Shown: piece by piece, positions 25,917-33,919 of the stretch
Layout of the letters: each line of letters starts with the position of its first letter
How positions within the stretch are numbered: position 1 is the stretch's first letter
Assembly (NCBI GenBank): GCA_900754605.1
Contig: CAAEDK010000314.1
Location: 1-41,861, forward strand
Source: an uncultured Oscillospiraceae bacterium
GTDB lineage: Bacteria > Bacillota_A > Clostridia > Oscillospirales > Oscillospiraceae
Reading direction: 5' to 3'
DNA length: 41,861 nucleotides
Program-made: the position numbers and the translations under genes
The notes under the pieces: generated by a model
What the model saw: the letters and a program-made list of their open reading frames with translations, nothing else
What the model was told of the DNA's origin: nothing
The model's database searches: none

Positions 25917-27338
25917 ATGAAAAACAGCGAAAAGACCATGGAAAAGATCGTCGCTCTGTGTAAGGGACGTGGATTTATCTTCTCCGGATCTGAGATCTAT
26001 GGCGGCTTGGCCAACACCTGGGACTACGGCCCTCTGGGTGTGGAACTGAAAAACAACGTAAAGAAGGCCTGGTGGAAGAAGTTCGTCCAGGAGAATCCCT
26101 ATAATGTGGGTCTGGACGCCGCCATCCTGATGAATCCCCAGGTTTGGGTGGCCTCCGGCCATGTGGGCGGCTTCTCCGACCCCCTGATGGATTGTAAAGA
26201 GTGCAAGGAGCGTTTCCGCGCCGACAAGGTCATTGAGGACTGGTGCCAGGAGAACAGCTTTGACCTGGGTCACAGCGTGGACGCTATGAGCCAGGCGGAG
26301 ATGAAGGCCTTTGTGGAGGAGCACAACATCTGCTGCCCCACCTGCGGCAAGTTCAACTGGACGGACATCCGCCAGTTCAACCTGATGTTCAAGACCTTCC
26401 AGGGGGTCACTGAGGACGCTAAGAACACCGTCTACCTCCGCCCCGAGACCGCCCAGGGTATTTTTGTCAACTTCCAGAACGTCCAGCGGACTACCCGCCG
26501 GAAGCTGCCCTTCGGCGTGTGCCAGATCGGCAAGTCCTTCCGCAATGAGATCACTCCGGGCAACTTCACCTTCCGCACCCGCGAGTTTGAGCAGATGGAG
26601 TTGGAGTTCTTCTGTAAGCCAGGCACCGAACTGGAGTGGTTCGCCTATTGGAAAAAGTTCTGCCACGATTGGCTGCTGGGTCTGGGCATCCGGGACGAGA
26701 ATCTGCGCCTGCGCGACCACGACGCCGAGGAGCTGAGCCACTACTCCAACGCGACTACCGACTTTGAGTTCGTGTTCCCCTTCGGTTGGGGCGAGCTGTG
26801 GGGCGTGGCCTCCCGCACCAACTTTGACCTGACCGCCCACCAGAACACCTCCGGCAAGGATCAGACCTACTTCGACCAGGAGAGCGGCGAACACTATATC
26901 CCCTATGTGGTGGAGCCTTCCCTGGGTGCTGACCGGGTCACCCTGGCCTTCTTGGTGGATGCCTATGATGAGGAGGTCGTGGACGCCGAGAAGAACGACA
27001 TCCGCACCGTCCTGCGCCTCCATCCCGCTCTGGCCCCCTTCAAGTGCGCCGTGCTGCCTCTGTCCAAGAAGCTGGGTGACAAGGGACGGGAGATCCAGGC
27101 CGAGCTGTCCAAGTACTTCATGGTGGACTATGACGATGCCGGCTCCATCGGCAAGCGCTATCGCCGTGAGGACGAAATCGGCACTCCCTACTGCATCACC
27201 GTGGACTTCCAGACCGTGGGTGATGACAAGACCCCTGCGGACAACGCGGTCACTATCCGGGACCGTGACACCATGGAGCAGGTGCGTGTTCCCATCAGCG
27301 AGCTGAAGAGCTGGTTGGAGGAGAAGCTGGCATATTGA
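25917..27338 (+). CDS. glyS: Glycyl-tRNA synthetase, dimeric (alpha2) type
   Basis: 473 aa, class II. N-terminal [23 protein letters not shown], a Cys-containing insertion ([11 protein letters not shown]...CCPTCGKF), motif 2-type [25 protein letters not shown] and motif 3-like [10 protein letters not shown] before the C-terminal anticodon domain with [11 protein letters not shown]. It charges tRNA-Gly. AAGGAG lies 7 nt before the ATG. The gene is controlled by the Gly T-box and ends at its own terminator. Confidence 0.97.
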   Translation: MKNSEKTMEKIVALCKGRGFIFSGSEIYGGLANTWDYGPLGVELKNNVKKAWWKKFVQENPYNVGLDAAILMNPQVWVASGHVGGFSDPLMDCKECKERFRADKVIEDWCQENSFDLGHSVDAMSQAEMKAFVEEHNICCPTCGKFNWTDIRQFNLMFKTFQGVTEDAKNTVYLRPETAQGIFVNFQNVQRTTRRKLPFGVCQIGKSFRNEITPGNFTFRTREFEQMELEFFCKPGTELEWFAYWKKFCHDWLLGLGIRDENLRLRDHDAEELSHYSNATTDFEFVFPFGWGELWGVASRTNFDLTAHQNTSGKDQTYFDQESGEHYIPYVVEPSLGADRVTLAFLVDAYDEEVVDAEKNDIRTVLRLHPALAPFKCAVLPLSKKLGDKGREIQAELSKYFMVDYDDAGSIGKRYRREDEIGTPYCITVDFQTVGDDKTPADNAVTIRDRDTMEQVRVPISELKSWLEEKLAY

Positions 27339-27359
27339 TCGTCTTTTAAGAAAACAGAA

Positions 27360-27402
27360 AACCGTCTGGAACAGTCAAAGGGCTGTTCCAGACGGTTTTT
27401 TA
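27360..27402 (+). terminator. Terminator after glyS
   Basis: AACCGTCTGGAACAG (27360-27374) pairs with CTGTTCCAGACGGTT (27383-27397), followed by TTTTT. Confidence 0.94.
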
Positions 27403-27411
27403 ATTGCAGTT

Positions 27412-27496
27412 CCTACGGTGTATGTGAACCGGGAACAGCGGACAGTCGTCCCACCCATTGTTCCCTTTTGTTGTGATTTCCATGGAGCACCGTAGG
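27412..27496. repeat. Inverted repeat CCTACGGTG / CACCGTAGG in the glyS downstream spacer
   Basis: CCTACGGTG (27412-27420) and CACCGTAGG (27488-27496) are perfect complements 67 bases apart. The CCGTAGGGGCG edge recurs in the palindromic element near 34740, suggesting a dispersed intergenic repeat family. The rest of 27403-27603 shows no gene. Confidence 0.45.
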
Positions 27497-27603
27497 GGCG
27501 AATCTCTTCTCTATGGGATGGCCAGAAAAATATTCTGCGACAAAGCGAGGAATATACGATCCGACACGACGGAGGCTGGATCCCCCTCACACAGCAGAAC
27601 AGA

Positions 27604-27870
27604 TCAGACCGCCAGCGCCCGCAGGGCAAAGGTAAGGGTCATCACCATAACGCCTACGCTGGCGCAGGTGTCCAGAAGAAGAGCACGCCGGCGCAGCTTC
27701 TGACTGCGGCGGGGGCGTGGGGCAGAGGACTGGGGCAGAACGATCAGCTTAGTGCTTTCCACCGGATGGTGGTTGTCATCCTGGGAGAGTTTCCGGCGGT
27801 ACTGCTCCAGATCAACAATATTGTTTGTATGCCGGGTCCAGTTCGCGGTGCTGTAATAGAGCGTCTGCAT
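27604..27870 (-). CDS. Small tail-anchored membrane protein with LexA-like promoter, candidate SOS-induced factor
   Basis: 88 aa, unrecognised family. N-terminal polar part (MQTLYYSTANWTRHTNNIV...), a Pro/Arg/Lys-rich patch (PRPRRSQKLRRR, 51-62) and a single C-terminal membrane helix (64-86). GGAGGG lies about 8 nt before the ATG at 27870. The promoter TTGACA-N17-TATTCT (27984-27956) carries three GAAC-N4-GTTC-like boxes. Known SOS division inhibitors of Gram-positives (YneA, SosA) are likewise small single-span proteins, but those anchor at the N terminus and this protein has no LysM domain. A role in the DNA-damage response is inferred. Confidence 0.6.
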   Translation of the reverse strand: MQTLYYSTANWTRHTNNIVDLEQYRRKLSQDDNHHPVESTKLIVLPQSSAPRPRRSQKLRRRALLLDTCASVGVMVMTLTFALRALAV

Positions 27871-27936
27871 AAGATGTCCCTCCAATCCCCCAGAAGATAT
27901 GGGGGAAGCTGATGTGGATTACAGATGTCAAAATCA

Positions 27937-28004
27937 GAACTTATGTTCTATTTGAAGAATACAACAAATGTTCGAATTTGTCAAGAGCAGTCGAACATTT
28001 TTTC
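27937..28004 (-). promoter_or_regulatory. Promoter with LexA-like boxes for the small tail-anchored protein
   Basis: Minus-strand -35 TTGACA (27984-27979), 17-bp spacer, -10 TATTCT (27961-27956), start near 27949. GAAC-TTAT-GTTC (27937-27948) is a perfect match to the Firmicutes LexA pattern GAAC-N4-GTTC and overlaps the start. CAAC-AAAT-GTTC (27962-27973) lies in the spacer and GAAC-ATTT-TTTC (27993-28004) upstream, each with one mismatch. AAATGTTCGA/TCGAACATTT (27966-27975/27991-28000) also forms a 10-bp inverted repeat. Confidence 0.65.
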
Positions 28005-28015
28005 GCTTTTGCACA

Positions 28016-28036
28016 TTATCCACATAGTTTTCCACA
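28016..28036 (+). promoter_or_regulatory. Two DnaA-box-like sites upstream of typA
   Basis: TTATCCACA (28016-28024, perfect DnaA box) and TTTTCCACA (28028-28036) in the same orientation, 12 bp apart, in the spacer between the LexA-like promoter and typA. Confidence 0.55.
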
Positions 28037-28122
28037 CCTATGTAGGGAGGGCCTCTGCCTTTTTGCCGGAACTCCCCCGGTGGGAGAAGGTGCAATTTTG
28101 TGTGAGTTTTTTTGCGGAACCG

Positions 28123-28151
28123 TTGATTTTTCTCCCAAAAAGCGGTATAAT
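28123..28151 (+). promoter_or_regulatory. Promoter of typA
   Basis: TTGATT (28123-28128), 17-bp spacer, perfect TATAAT (28146-28151). The leader has a CCTGTC/GACAGG hairpin flanked by GCGG/CCGC before the AGGAGGAG ribosome binding site. Confidence 0.8.
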
Positions 28152-28248
28152 ACTGCGGCCAGACCTGTCAGAATGAGAGACAGGCCGCTTGTCTGAGATG
28201 CCCAGGACCCCAGCGGTCTAGCCGGAGATAGTAGGAGGAGCTTTATAT

Positions 28249-30078
28249 ATGCGAAATGAGAAGTTGAGAAACATTGCCATCATCGCCCACGTCGATCATG
28301 GCAAGACCACTCTGGTGGATGAGATGCTCAAGCAGTCCGGCGTGTACCGGGAGAACCAGACCGTGGTGGACCGCGTGATGGACTCCAACGATCTGGAGCG
28401 GGAGCGTGGGATCACCATCACTGCCAAGAATACCGCCATCCAGTACGGCGATGTGAAGATCAATATTGTGGACACCCCGGGCCACGCCGATTTCGGCGGT
28501 GAGGTGGAGCGTATCCTGAAGATGGTCAACGGCGTCATCCTGCTGGTGGATGCTGCCGAGGGCCCCATGCCTCAGACCCGCTTCGTCCTGTCCAAGGCTC
28601 TGGAGCTGGGCCACCGGGTCATCGTGGTGGTCAATAAGATCGACCGCCCCGACCAGCGGGTGTATGAGGTCATTGACGAGGTGCTGGAGCTGCTGATGGA
28701 TCTGAATGCCACCGATGAGCAGCTGGACTCCCCCATGCTGTTCTGTTCCGGCCGGCAGGGCACCGCCTCTGTCCAGCCCGATGTGGCGGGCAGCGACCTG
28801 AAGCCCCTGTTCGACACCATTCTGGAGTATATCCCCGGCCCGGAGGCCGATGTGGAGGCCCCCTTCCAGATGCTGGTCTCCTCCATCGATTACAGCGAGT
28901 TCGTGGGCCGTATCGCCGTCGGCCGCATCGAGCGGGGTACCATCAAGCAGAACCAGGAGATCGCGGTGTGCAACTATCACGCCCCCGATGCCGCCCCCAA
29001 GAAGGCCAAGGCCACTGCTCTGTATGAGTTCGACGGCCTGGCTAAGGTTCCCGTTTCAGAGGCTTCTGCCGGAAATATCATTGCCATGAGCGGCATCGGC
29101 GATGTGACCATTGGCGATACCATCTGTGTTCCCGACTGTGTGGAGCCCATCGAGTTTGTGAAGATCTCCGCCCCCACCATCGAAATGACCTTCTCGGTCA
29201 ATGACTCCCCCTTCGCTGGGCGGGAGGGCAAGTTTGTCACCAGCCGCCAGCTGCGTGACCGCCTCTTCCGGGAGACGCTGAAGGATGTTTCTCTGCGGGT
29301 GAATGAGGTGGAGAGTTCCACCGACTCCTTCAATGTGGCCGGCCGTGGCGAAATGTCCCTGTCCATCCTTATGGAAACCATGCGCCGGGAGGGCTATGAG
29401 TTCCAGGTCTCCCCTCCCCGTGTGCTGTATCAGGAGATCGACGGCGTTAAGTGCGAGCCTCTGGAGCGTCTGGTGGCTGACGTGCCCAACGACTGTGTGG
29501 GCGCAGTGATGGAGAAGATCGGCTCCCGCAAGGGCGAGTTCCTGTCCATGAACCCAGTGGGCAACCGCACCAAGCTGGAGTTCCTGGTTCCCTCCCGGGG
29601 CCTGTTCGGTTATCGCAACGAGTTTTTAACCGATACCAAGGGCGAGGGCATCATGGCCTCTGTCTTTGAGAAGTACGCTCCTGTGAAGGGCGAGATCCAG
29701 CGGCGGAGCACCGGCTCCCTGGTGGCTTTTGAGACCGGTGAGGCGGTGACTTATGGCCTGTTCAACGCCCAGGAGCGCGGTGTCCTGTTCATCGGTGCCG
29801 GTGTCCCCGTGTACGCCGGCATGATCGTGGGCGAGACCCCCAAGGCGGAGGACATCTCGGTCAACGTGTGCAAGAAGAAGCAGCTGACCAATATGCGTGC
29901 CTCCGGCTCCGACGACGCCCTGCGCTTGACCACGCCCCGCACCCTCTCTCTGGAGCAGTGCCTGGAGTTCCTGGCGGATGACGAGCTGCTGGAGTGCACC
30001 CCGGAGAATCTGCGCCTGCGCAAGCGGGTGCTGGACCACGGCGAGCGGATGAAGCTGGCCTCCCGGAAGAAGGGCTGA
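28249..30078 (+). CDS. typA: Ribosome-associated GTPase BipA/TypA
   Basis: 609 aa. GTPase motifs: AHVDHGKTT (P loop), RERGITITAKN (switch I), DTPGHADFGGEVER (G3) and NKIDR (G4), followed by EF-G-like domains and the BipA-specific C terminus (RGLFGYRNEFLTDTKGEG region). It binds ribosomes and helps 50S assembly or growth under stress and cold. AGGAGGAG lies upstream of the ATG at 28249. Confidence 0.97.
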   Translation: MRNEKLRNIAIIAHVDHGKTTLVDEMLKQSGVYRENQTVVDRVMDSNDLERERGITITAKNTAIQYGDVKINIVDTPGHADFGGEVERILKMVNGVILLVDAAEGPMPQTRFVLSKALELGHRVIVVVNKIDRPDQRVYEVIDEVLELLMDLNATDEQLDSPMLFCSGRQGTASVQPDVAGSDLKPLFDTILEYIPGPEADVEAPFQMLVSSIDYSEFVGRIAVGRIERGTIKQNQEIAVCNYHAPDAAPKKAKATALYEFDGLAKVPVSEASAGNIIAMSGIGDVTIGDTICVPDCVEPIEFVKISAPTIEMTFSVNDSPFAGREGKFVTSRQLRDRLFRETLKDVSLRVNEVESSTDSFNVAGRGEMSLSILMETMRREGYEFQVSPPRVLYQEIDGVKCEPLERLVADVPNDCVGAVMEKIGSRKGEFLSMNPVGNRTKLEFLVPSRGLFGYRNEFLTDTKGEGIMASVFEKYAPVKGEIQRRSTGSLVAFETGEAVTYGLFNAQERGVLFIGAGVPVYAGMIVGETPKAEDISVNVCKKKQLTNMRASGSDDALRLTTPRTLSLEQCLEFLADDELLECTPENLRLRKRVLDHGERMKLASRKKG

Positions 30079-30112
30079 GTCCCGGCGCTTCCTGAGGGTA
30101 TCCTGAAATGAG

Positions 30113-30156
30113 AAAAGCTCTGCGTCCTGTTTTGCACAGGACGCAGAGCTTTTTTG
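30113..30156 (+). terminator. Terminator after typA
   Basis: An 18-bp stem: AAAAGCTCTGCGTCCTGT (30113-30130) with its complement (30136-30153), followed by T residues. The A run on the other side would let it also end the convergent minus-strand gene. Confidence 0.92.
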
Positions 30157-30214
30157 CGCCTTTTTTCAGTTTGAAATGGGGCATCAGAGTGAAATACAGG
30201 AGAAAACCGTTGCG

Positions 30215-30246
30215 TTTTCCACAGATTTTCCGAATAATGTGGAAAA
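30215..30246. repeat. Dispersed bipartite palindrome, copy 6 (TTTTCCACA-N14-TGTGGAAAA)
   Basis: TTTTCCACA (30215-30223) and TGTGGAAAA (30238-30246) with 14 bases between. It is in the convergent gap between typA and the cytidylate-kinase-like gene, where no promoter is expected. Confidence 0.78.
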
Positions 30247-30312
30247 TATCGTGAGGTCCTATGGTAAGAGGTCTTGCCTTTCCCCTGCCGCTCTGTGCAG
30301 ATGCGCCTGTCC

Positions 30313-30927
30313 TCAGCCGTCGGTCTTGTCCCGGACCAGATCCAGGATGATGTCCACGCATTTCTCAATGCCGATCAGGCCGGAATCCAGGGTGATGTGG
30401 TAGTTCTGGGCCATGCCCCACTCCCGGTCGGTATAGTGCTTGTAATTCACCCGACGGCGGGTGTCCTTGTCCGTTAAGCGCTTCTCTGGGGACTGCTCCG
30501 ACTCGCCGTATAGGCGGACGATGCGGTCGGCCCGGAACTCCATGCTGGCGTGGATAAAGGTATGGAGGCAGTCGTCCCGGTCTTTCAGGATGTAGTCGGC
30601 ACACCGGCCTACAATGACACAGGGGCCCTTGTCCGCCAGGTCCCGGATCACCCGGTGCTGAATGGTCCATAGAAAGTCAGAGGCGGACATCCCGCCCATG
30701 GCCCCGGGGACGCCGCGGCCCAGAAAGGCGTAGGCAAAGCGGTTCTTGCTGGGAGCAAATTCCCCCTGCTCCTCAATAAATTTGGGGTCGAAGCCGCTTT
30801 CCAGTGCCACATGCTTGACAAGCTCCTTGTCGTAGTAGGGGATGTTCAGCTGCTGGGCGACCGTTTTTCCGATGGTGCGACCACCGCTTCCGAACTCGCG
30901 GCTGACGGTGATGATCTTCTTTTTCAT
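30313..30927 (-). CDS. Cytidylate kinase-like family protein
   Basis: 204 aa. N-terminal ITVSREFGSGGRTIGKTVAQQL is a P-loop-like motif of the family, followed by YYDKELV and VIVGRCADYIL. The C-terminal part holds KRLTDKDTRRRVNYKHYT and HITLDSGLIGIEK. Members resemble CMP kinase but the true substrate is usually unknown. GGAGGT precedes the ATG. The gene is divergent from padR. It is separate from the usual cmk gene context. Confidence 0.87.
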   Translation of the reverse strand: MKKKIITVSREFGSGGRTIGKTVAQQLNIPYYDKELVKHVALESGFDPKFIEEQGEFAPSKNRFAYAFLGRGVPGAMGGMSASDFLWTIQHRVIRDLADKGPCVIVGRCADYILKDRDDCLHTFIHASMEFRADRIVRLYGESEQSPEKRLTDKDTRRRVNYKHYTDREWGMAQNYHITLDSGLIGIEKCVDIILDLVRDKTDG

Positions 30928-31018
30928 AGCCGAAACCTCCTTGTGATGATGGACGGCCCTCCAGGGTATAGATGGGACTGCGTTTGGGAAGAAGCACGCC
31001 GCCTGTGGAGATACCCCT

Positions 31019-31047
31019 ATTATAATGCGTACTTAATAAAGCCACAA
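31019..31047 (-). promoter_or_regulatory. Promoter of the cytidylate kinase-like gene
   Basis: On the minus strand TTGTGG (31047-31042), 17-bp spacer, TATAAT (31024-31019). Confidence 0.6.
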
Positions 31048-31085
31048 GTGTGGAAAACCAAACATGACGTGGAACGAGAAAAAAC

Positions 31086-31139
31086 TTGACAATACCTAGA
31101 GATACAAGGTATTCTATACCTAGAATAACAAGGTATAAT
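31086..31139 (+). promoter_or_regulatory. padR promoter with two tandem PadR-type operators
   Basis: TTGACA (31086-31091) and TATTCT (31110-31115) at 18-bp spacing; a TATAAT at 31134-31139 is a second possible -10. Operator 1 is ATACCT-N9-AGGTAT (31092-31097/31107-31112) and operator 2 is ATACCT-N9-AGGTAT (31116-31121/31131-31136), 24 bp apart. They cover the spacer and -10, so binding would repress. Autoregulation by the adjacent PadR protein is the simplest reading. Confidence 0.82.
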
Positions 31140-31175
31140 TTGGACGGGAGATTTCCCGGGAAAGGATGAAAAGCC

Positions 31176-31526
31176 ATGAAGCTGGATAAAGGACTGGTGG
31201 CAGGCAGCAGCACCCTGCTGATTCTCTCTCTGCTGGAGCACGGTGATCTATACGGCTATCAGATGATTGAGGAGTTGGCCCGGCGCTCCAACGACGTCTT
31301 TCAGATGAAGGAGGGGACGCTGTACCCGATCTTGCACGCACTGGAAAAGGGAAAGTATCTATCTTCCTATGAGCAGCAGGCACCCACGGGACGGATGCGG
31401 AAGTATTATAAGCTGACCCGGAAGGGGCGGGAGCTGCTGACCGATAAGAAAACGGAGTGGGCCAGGTTCCACCAGGGGGTGGAGGATGTGCTGTCCGGCG
31501 GAGCAAATGCCCTTTCTTGCATATAA
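31176..31526 (+). CDS. PadR family transcriptional regulator
   Basis: A 116-aa winged-helix repressor of the short PadR class: LLILSLLEHGDLYGYQMIEEL, FQMKEGTLYPILHALEKGKYL and the wing GRMRKYYKLTRKGRELL, with a short C-terminal dimer helix. It likely binds the tandem ATACCT/AGGTAT operators in its own promoter. It heads a cluster with four membrane-protein genes, a common arrangement in which PadR and HAAS/permease-prefix proteins lie together. The effector is unknown. Confidence 0.92.
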   Translation: MKLDKGLVAGSSTLLILSLLEHGDLYGYQMIEELARRSNDVFQMKEGTLYPILHALEKGKYLSSYEQQAPTGRMRKYYKLTRKGRELLTDKKTEWARFHQGVEDVLSGGANALSCI

Positions 31527-31584
31527 AGAGGACAATTTGACAGAAACGTGTTGTTCAATTGCGGGAGAGAAGAGGTGGCACATC

Positions 31585-32382
31585 GTGGAGGGATACAACA
31601 GAGCGCAGGAGGAGCGGTGGCTGGACCTGGCCACCAGCGGTATCCGCTTTGGTCCGGACCGGCGGGCGGTATCGGAGGAATTGGCCGCCCACCTGGAGGA
31701 CAAGGCGGCCGACCTCCGGCGGATCTTTCCGGATATGACGGAGTCAGAGGTGTGGGACCGGGCTCTGTCAGAGATGGGCGACCCCAGAGAGCTGGGAAAG
31801 GAGCTGGCAAAGATCCACAGGCCCTGGCTGGGGTACTTATGGCGGGCCAGCCAGGCAGCGCTGGCGGCAGCGCTGCTGATACTGGTGCTGGCGGGGATCT
31901 ATGTGATAGGCGGAAGCTCCACCCTGGGAGGATGGTACGGCCGGGAGGGCAGCCGGAGAGATGGTCAGGACGGGATCATCCTGTTGGCGGCGGGAGAAGA
32001 AACCGTGCAGCTGGAGGGATGTGCCCTGTCCCTGGACGAGGCGGTCCTCTGGTCCGGTCCAGATGGGGAACGGAGCATGGAGCTCTGTCTGCGGGCGGAC
32101 AGTCTGCGCTTTTGGGAAAAGGGGGGCTGTCAGTTTGAGCATATCACCGCTACAGACGATTTGGGGTCCCATTACGCCAGTGAATATGAGTGGAGTGTGA
32201 AAGCAGCACCCTTTCGCAGGCATATTTATACCTACCTGGACGGCTGGGGGCCGTTTCATCAAAGCTATCGCGTGCAGGTGAGGGGCATCGCTCCGGAGGC
32301 GAAATGGATCCGGTTGGAGTACCGGCTGCTGGAACGGAGCTTCTTTCTGAATATCGATCTGACAAAGGAGGCGGAGGCATGA
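31585..32382 (+). CDS. HAAS/permease-prefix-like membrane protein A (first copy)
   Basis: 265 aa. A cytoplasmic N-terminal domain (1-83) contains GPDRRAVSEELAAHLEDKAADL and ALSEMGDP, resembling HAAS (DUF1700)/permease prefix domains found beside PadR regulators. One membrane helix (84-108) and an extracytoplasmic domain of about 155 residues follow. The GTG start at 31585 is chosen by alignment with the paralogue C (both begin x-[DE]-G) and by AGAGGTGG upstream; the frame further upstream overlaps padR. It overlaps gene B by 4 nt. No enzyme motif was seen in the outer domain. Confidence 0.75.
   Translation: MEGYNRAQEERWLDLATSGIRFGPDRRAVSEELAAHLEDKAADLRRIFPDMTESEVWDRALSEMGDPRELGKELAKIHRPWLGYLWRASQAALAAALLILVLAGIYVIGGSSTLGGWYGREGSRRDGQDGIILLAAGEETVQLEGCALSLDEAVLWSGPDGERSMELCLRADSLRFWEKGGCQFEHITATDDLGSHYASEYEWSVKAAPFRRHIYTYLDGWGPFHQSYRVQVRGIAPEAKWIRLEYRLLERSFFLNIDLTKEAEA
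31617..31851 (+). repeat. Near-identical 235-bp segment, first copy (HAAS-like domain)
   Basis: This segment aligns without gaps to 33145-33379, with uninterrupted identical blocks of 52 and 49 nt. The flanking sequences are divergent. Confidence 0.88.
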
Positions 32383-33131
32383 AGAAGCGTCGGATGAGCC
32401 GGGGGACAAGGCTGGCCCTGAATCTGGTCCTGCTCTGTGTCCTGGTGGTGTTTATCTGGGGCCTGCTGGGCTTCTCCTCCCCTACCCTGCGGGGCAGGTT
32501 CCGCAGGGTCGCCCAGGCCAACTGGGCGGACCCGCTGGAGATCCAGGGCGTGCTTCCGTGTGACGGCCAGCGCTGGGTGCTGGCCGCCGGACAGGATCAG
32601 GTGATCCTGTGGCAGGATGGGCGGGACGGCCTGGAGTACTGGCCCCGGGATCCGAATGGGGCAACGCTGGTCCCCGTGCCGGAGATGAGGACGGCGCAGG
32701 GAGAAATCTGGGTGGCGGCGGCGGACGTGCCGGAGGGGACAGCCTCCGCCGGGCTGGAACTGACAGTGGGCTGCTGGTATCAGAAGAACGGTACCTCCGG
32801 CTGGACCTTCAGCAGCCAGCCGGAGCAGCCCGGGGATCTGCCGCCGCTGACCCAGCAGTGGGAAAAGACCTACTCCGCAGCGGGAGAGCTGCTGCAGGAC
32901 GGGGCCGTTTTGTTCCATATCGCCGTGGAGGAGGAGCCGGATGAAGGCGGGCCCCCGGAGGACCTGATCCTGAGCTGTGCCTATGAGTGGGATCTCTATT
33001 GGAGTGAACCGAAGCGGAGAGGTGTGGACTGCGCCATGGAGGCGGTGTTTTATGATGCAGAGGGCCGGGAACTGGAGCGGGCCGCTCTGGCCACCACGGA
33101 GGAGGGAGGCGGACCATGGATGGAAGAGTAA
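32379..33131 (+). CDS. Membrane-anchored protein B (first copy)
   Basis: 250 aa. A basic N terminus (MKKRRMSRGTRLALNL) leads into a single membrane helix (LVLLCVLVVFIWGLLGF), then an extracytoplasmic domain rich in Trp, Gly and acidic residues. The first 40 residues resemble gene D (SRG-x2-LALNL...WGL-x-G). The ATG overlaps the end of gene A (ATGA), so it is translationally coupled. I recognise no family for the outer domain. Confidence 0.7.
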   Translation: MKKRRMSRGTRLALNLVLLCVLVVFIWGLLGFSSPTLRGRFRRVAQANWADPLEIQGVLPCDGQRWVLAAGQDQVILWQDGRDGLEYWPRDPNGATLVPVPEMRTAQGEIWVAAADVPEGTASAGLELTVGCWYQKNGTSGWTFSSQPEQPGDLPPLTQQWEKTYSAAGELLQDGAVLFHIAVEEEPDEGGPPEDLILSCAYEWDLYWSEPKRRGVDCAMEAVFYDAEGRELERAALATTEEGGGPWMEE

Positions 33132-33919
33132 GCCCATGTGACCAGTGGCTGGACAAGGCCACAGCGGGGATCCGATTTGGTCCAGACCGGCGGGCGGTAT
33201 CGGAGGAATTGGCCGCCCACCTGGAGGACAAGGCGGCTGACCTCCAGCGGATCTTTCCGGACATGACGGAGGAGGAGGCCTGGGAGCGGGCCACCTCAGA
33301 GATGGGGGACCCGGCGGAGATCGGAAAGGCGCTGGCAAAGATCCACAGGCCCTGGCTGGGGTACTTATGGCGGGCCAGCAAATGGGGTGCGGCCACCCTG
33401 GTGGTGCTTCTCATGGCGATCAATCTTTTTCTGAACGACCACTTGCAATCGTACGGGCATCCCCTCTGGGGCAGGGAAAGCACCGTATATGGACGGATGG
33501 AGGGAGAGAAAATCCAGATGGGGGGCTATACCTTCCAAATCGTAGGGGCGGCCTGCCTGGATTACCCTCAGGACTTGAGAGAGGGCAGGGACCGTGTGCA
33601 GGTGTCCTTTCGGGTGTTTACGCCCCGTTTCTGGGAGCGGATCAATGAGGGCGCCCTCCAGTCTGCCCTTACCATGACCGGCCCGGGGGACTGGAGCTGG
33701 GGAATGGACAGGGCACTGATGGAGCACGCCCCGGAGACGATGAGCAACCGGATGATATGCGGCCTCCAGAGGGCTGAGTGGGGCCTGTTTCACGACACCT
33801 ATGCGGCCTATGGAGATATGGAGTGGTCAGAGGGTGAGCTCATCTGTCTGAAGTTTCATTTCGGCAAGGGCAGCTTCACCCTGACAGTTGATAACCTGGA
33901 ACGGGTGGTGATGGAATGA
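33116..33919 (+). CDS. HAAS/permease-prefix-like membrane protein C (second copy)
   Basis: 267 aa, paralogue of gene A. The cytoplasmic domain (1-82) is almost identical to A, including GPDRRAVSEELAAHLEDKAADL and SEMGDP. A membrane helix (about 83-105) and an outer domain follow. The outer domain is only distantly alignable to A: PRFWE vs LRFWE, GLFHDTY vs GPFHQSY, and similar terminal strands. The start overlaps gene B by 16 nt, with a GGAGGAGGG-like site upstream. Confidence 0.75.
   Translation: MDGRVSPCDQWLDKATAGIRFGPDRRAVSEELAAHLEDKAADLQRIFPDMTEEEAWERATSEMGDPAEIGKALAKIHRPWLGYLWRASKWGAATLVVLLMAINLFLNDHLQSYGHPLWGRESTVYGRMEGEKIQMGGYTFQIVGAACLDYPQDLREGRDRVQVSFRVFTPRFWERINEGALQSALTMTGPGDWSWGMDRALMEHAPETMSNRMICGLQRAEWGLFHDTYAAYGDMEWSEGELICLKFHFGKGSFTLTVDNLERVVME
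33145..33379 (+). repeat. Near-identical 235-bp segment, second copy (HAAS-like domain)
   Basis: Gap-free match to 31617-31851 including synonymous positions, while the remainder of the genes has diverged. This suggests gene conversion or selection on this segment. Confidence 0.88.
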
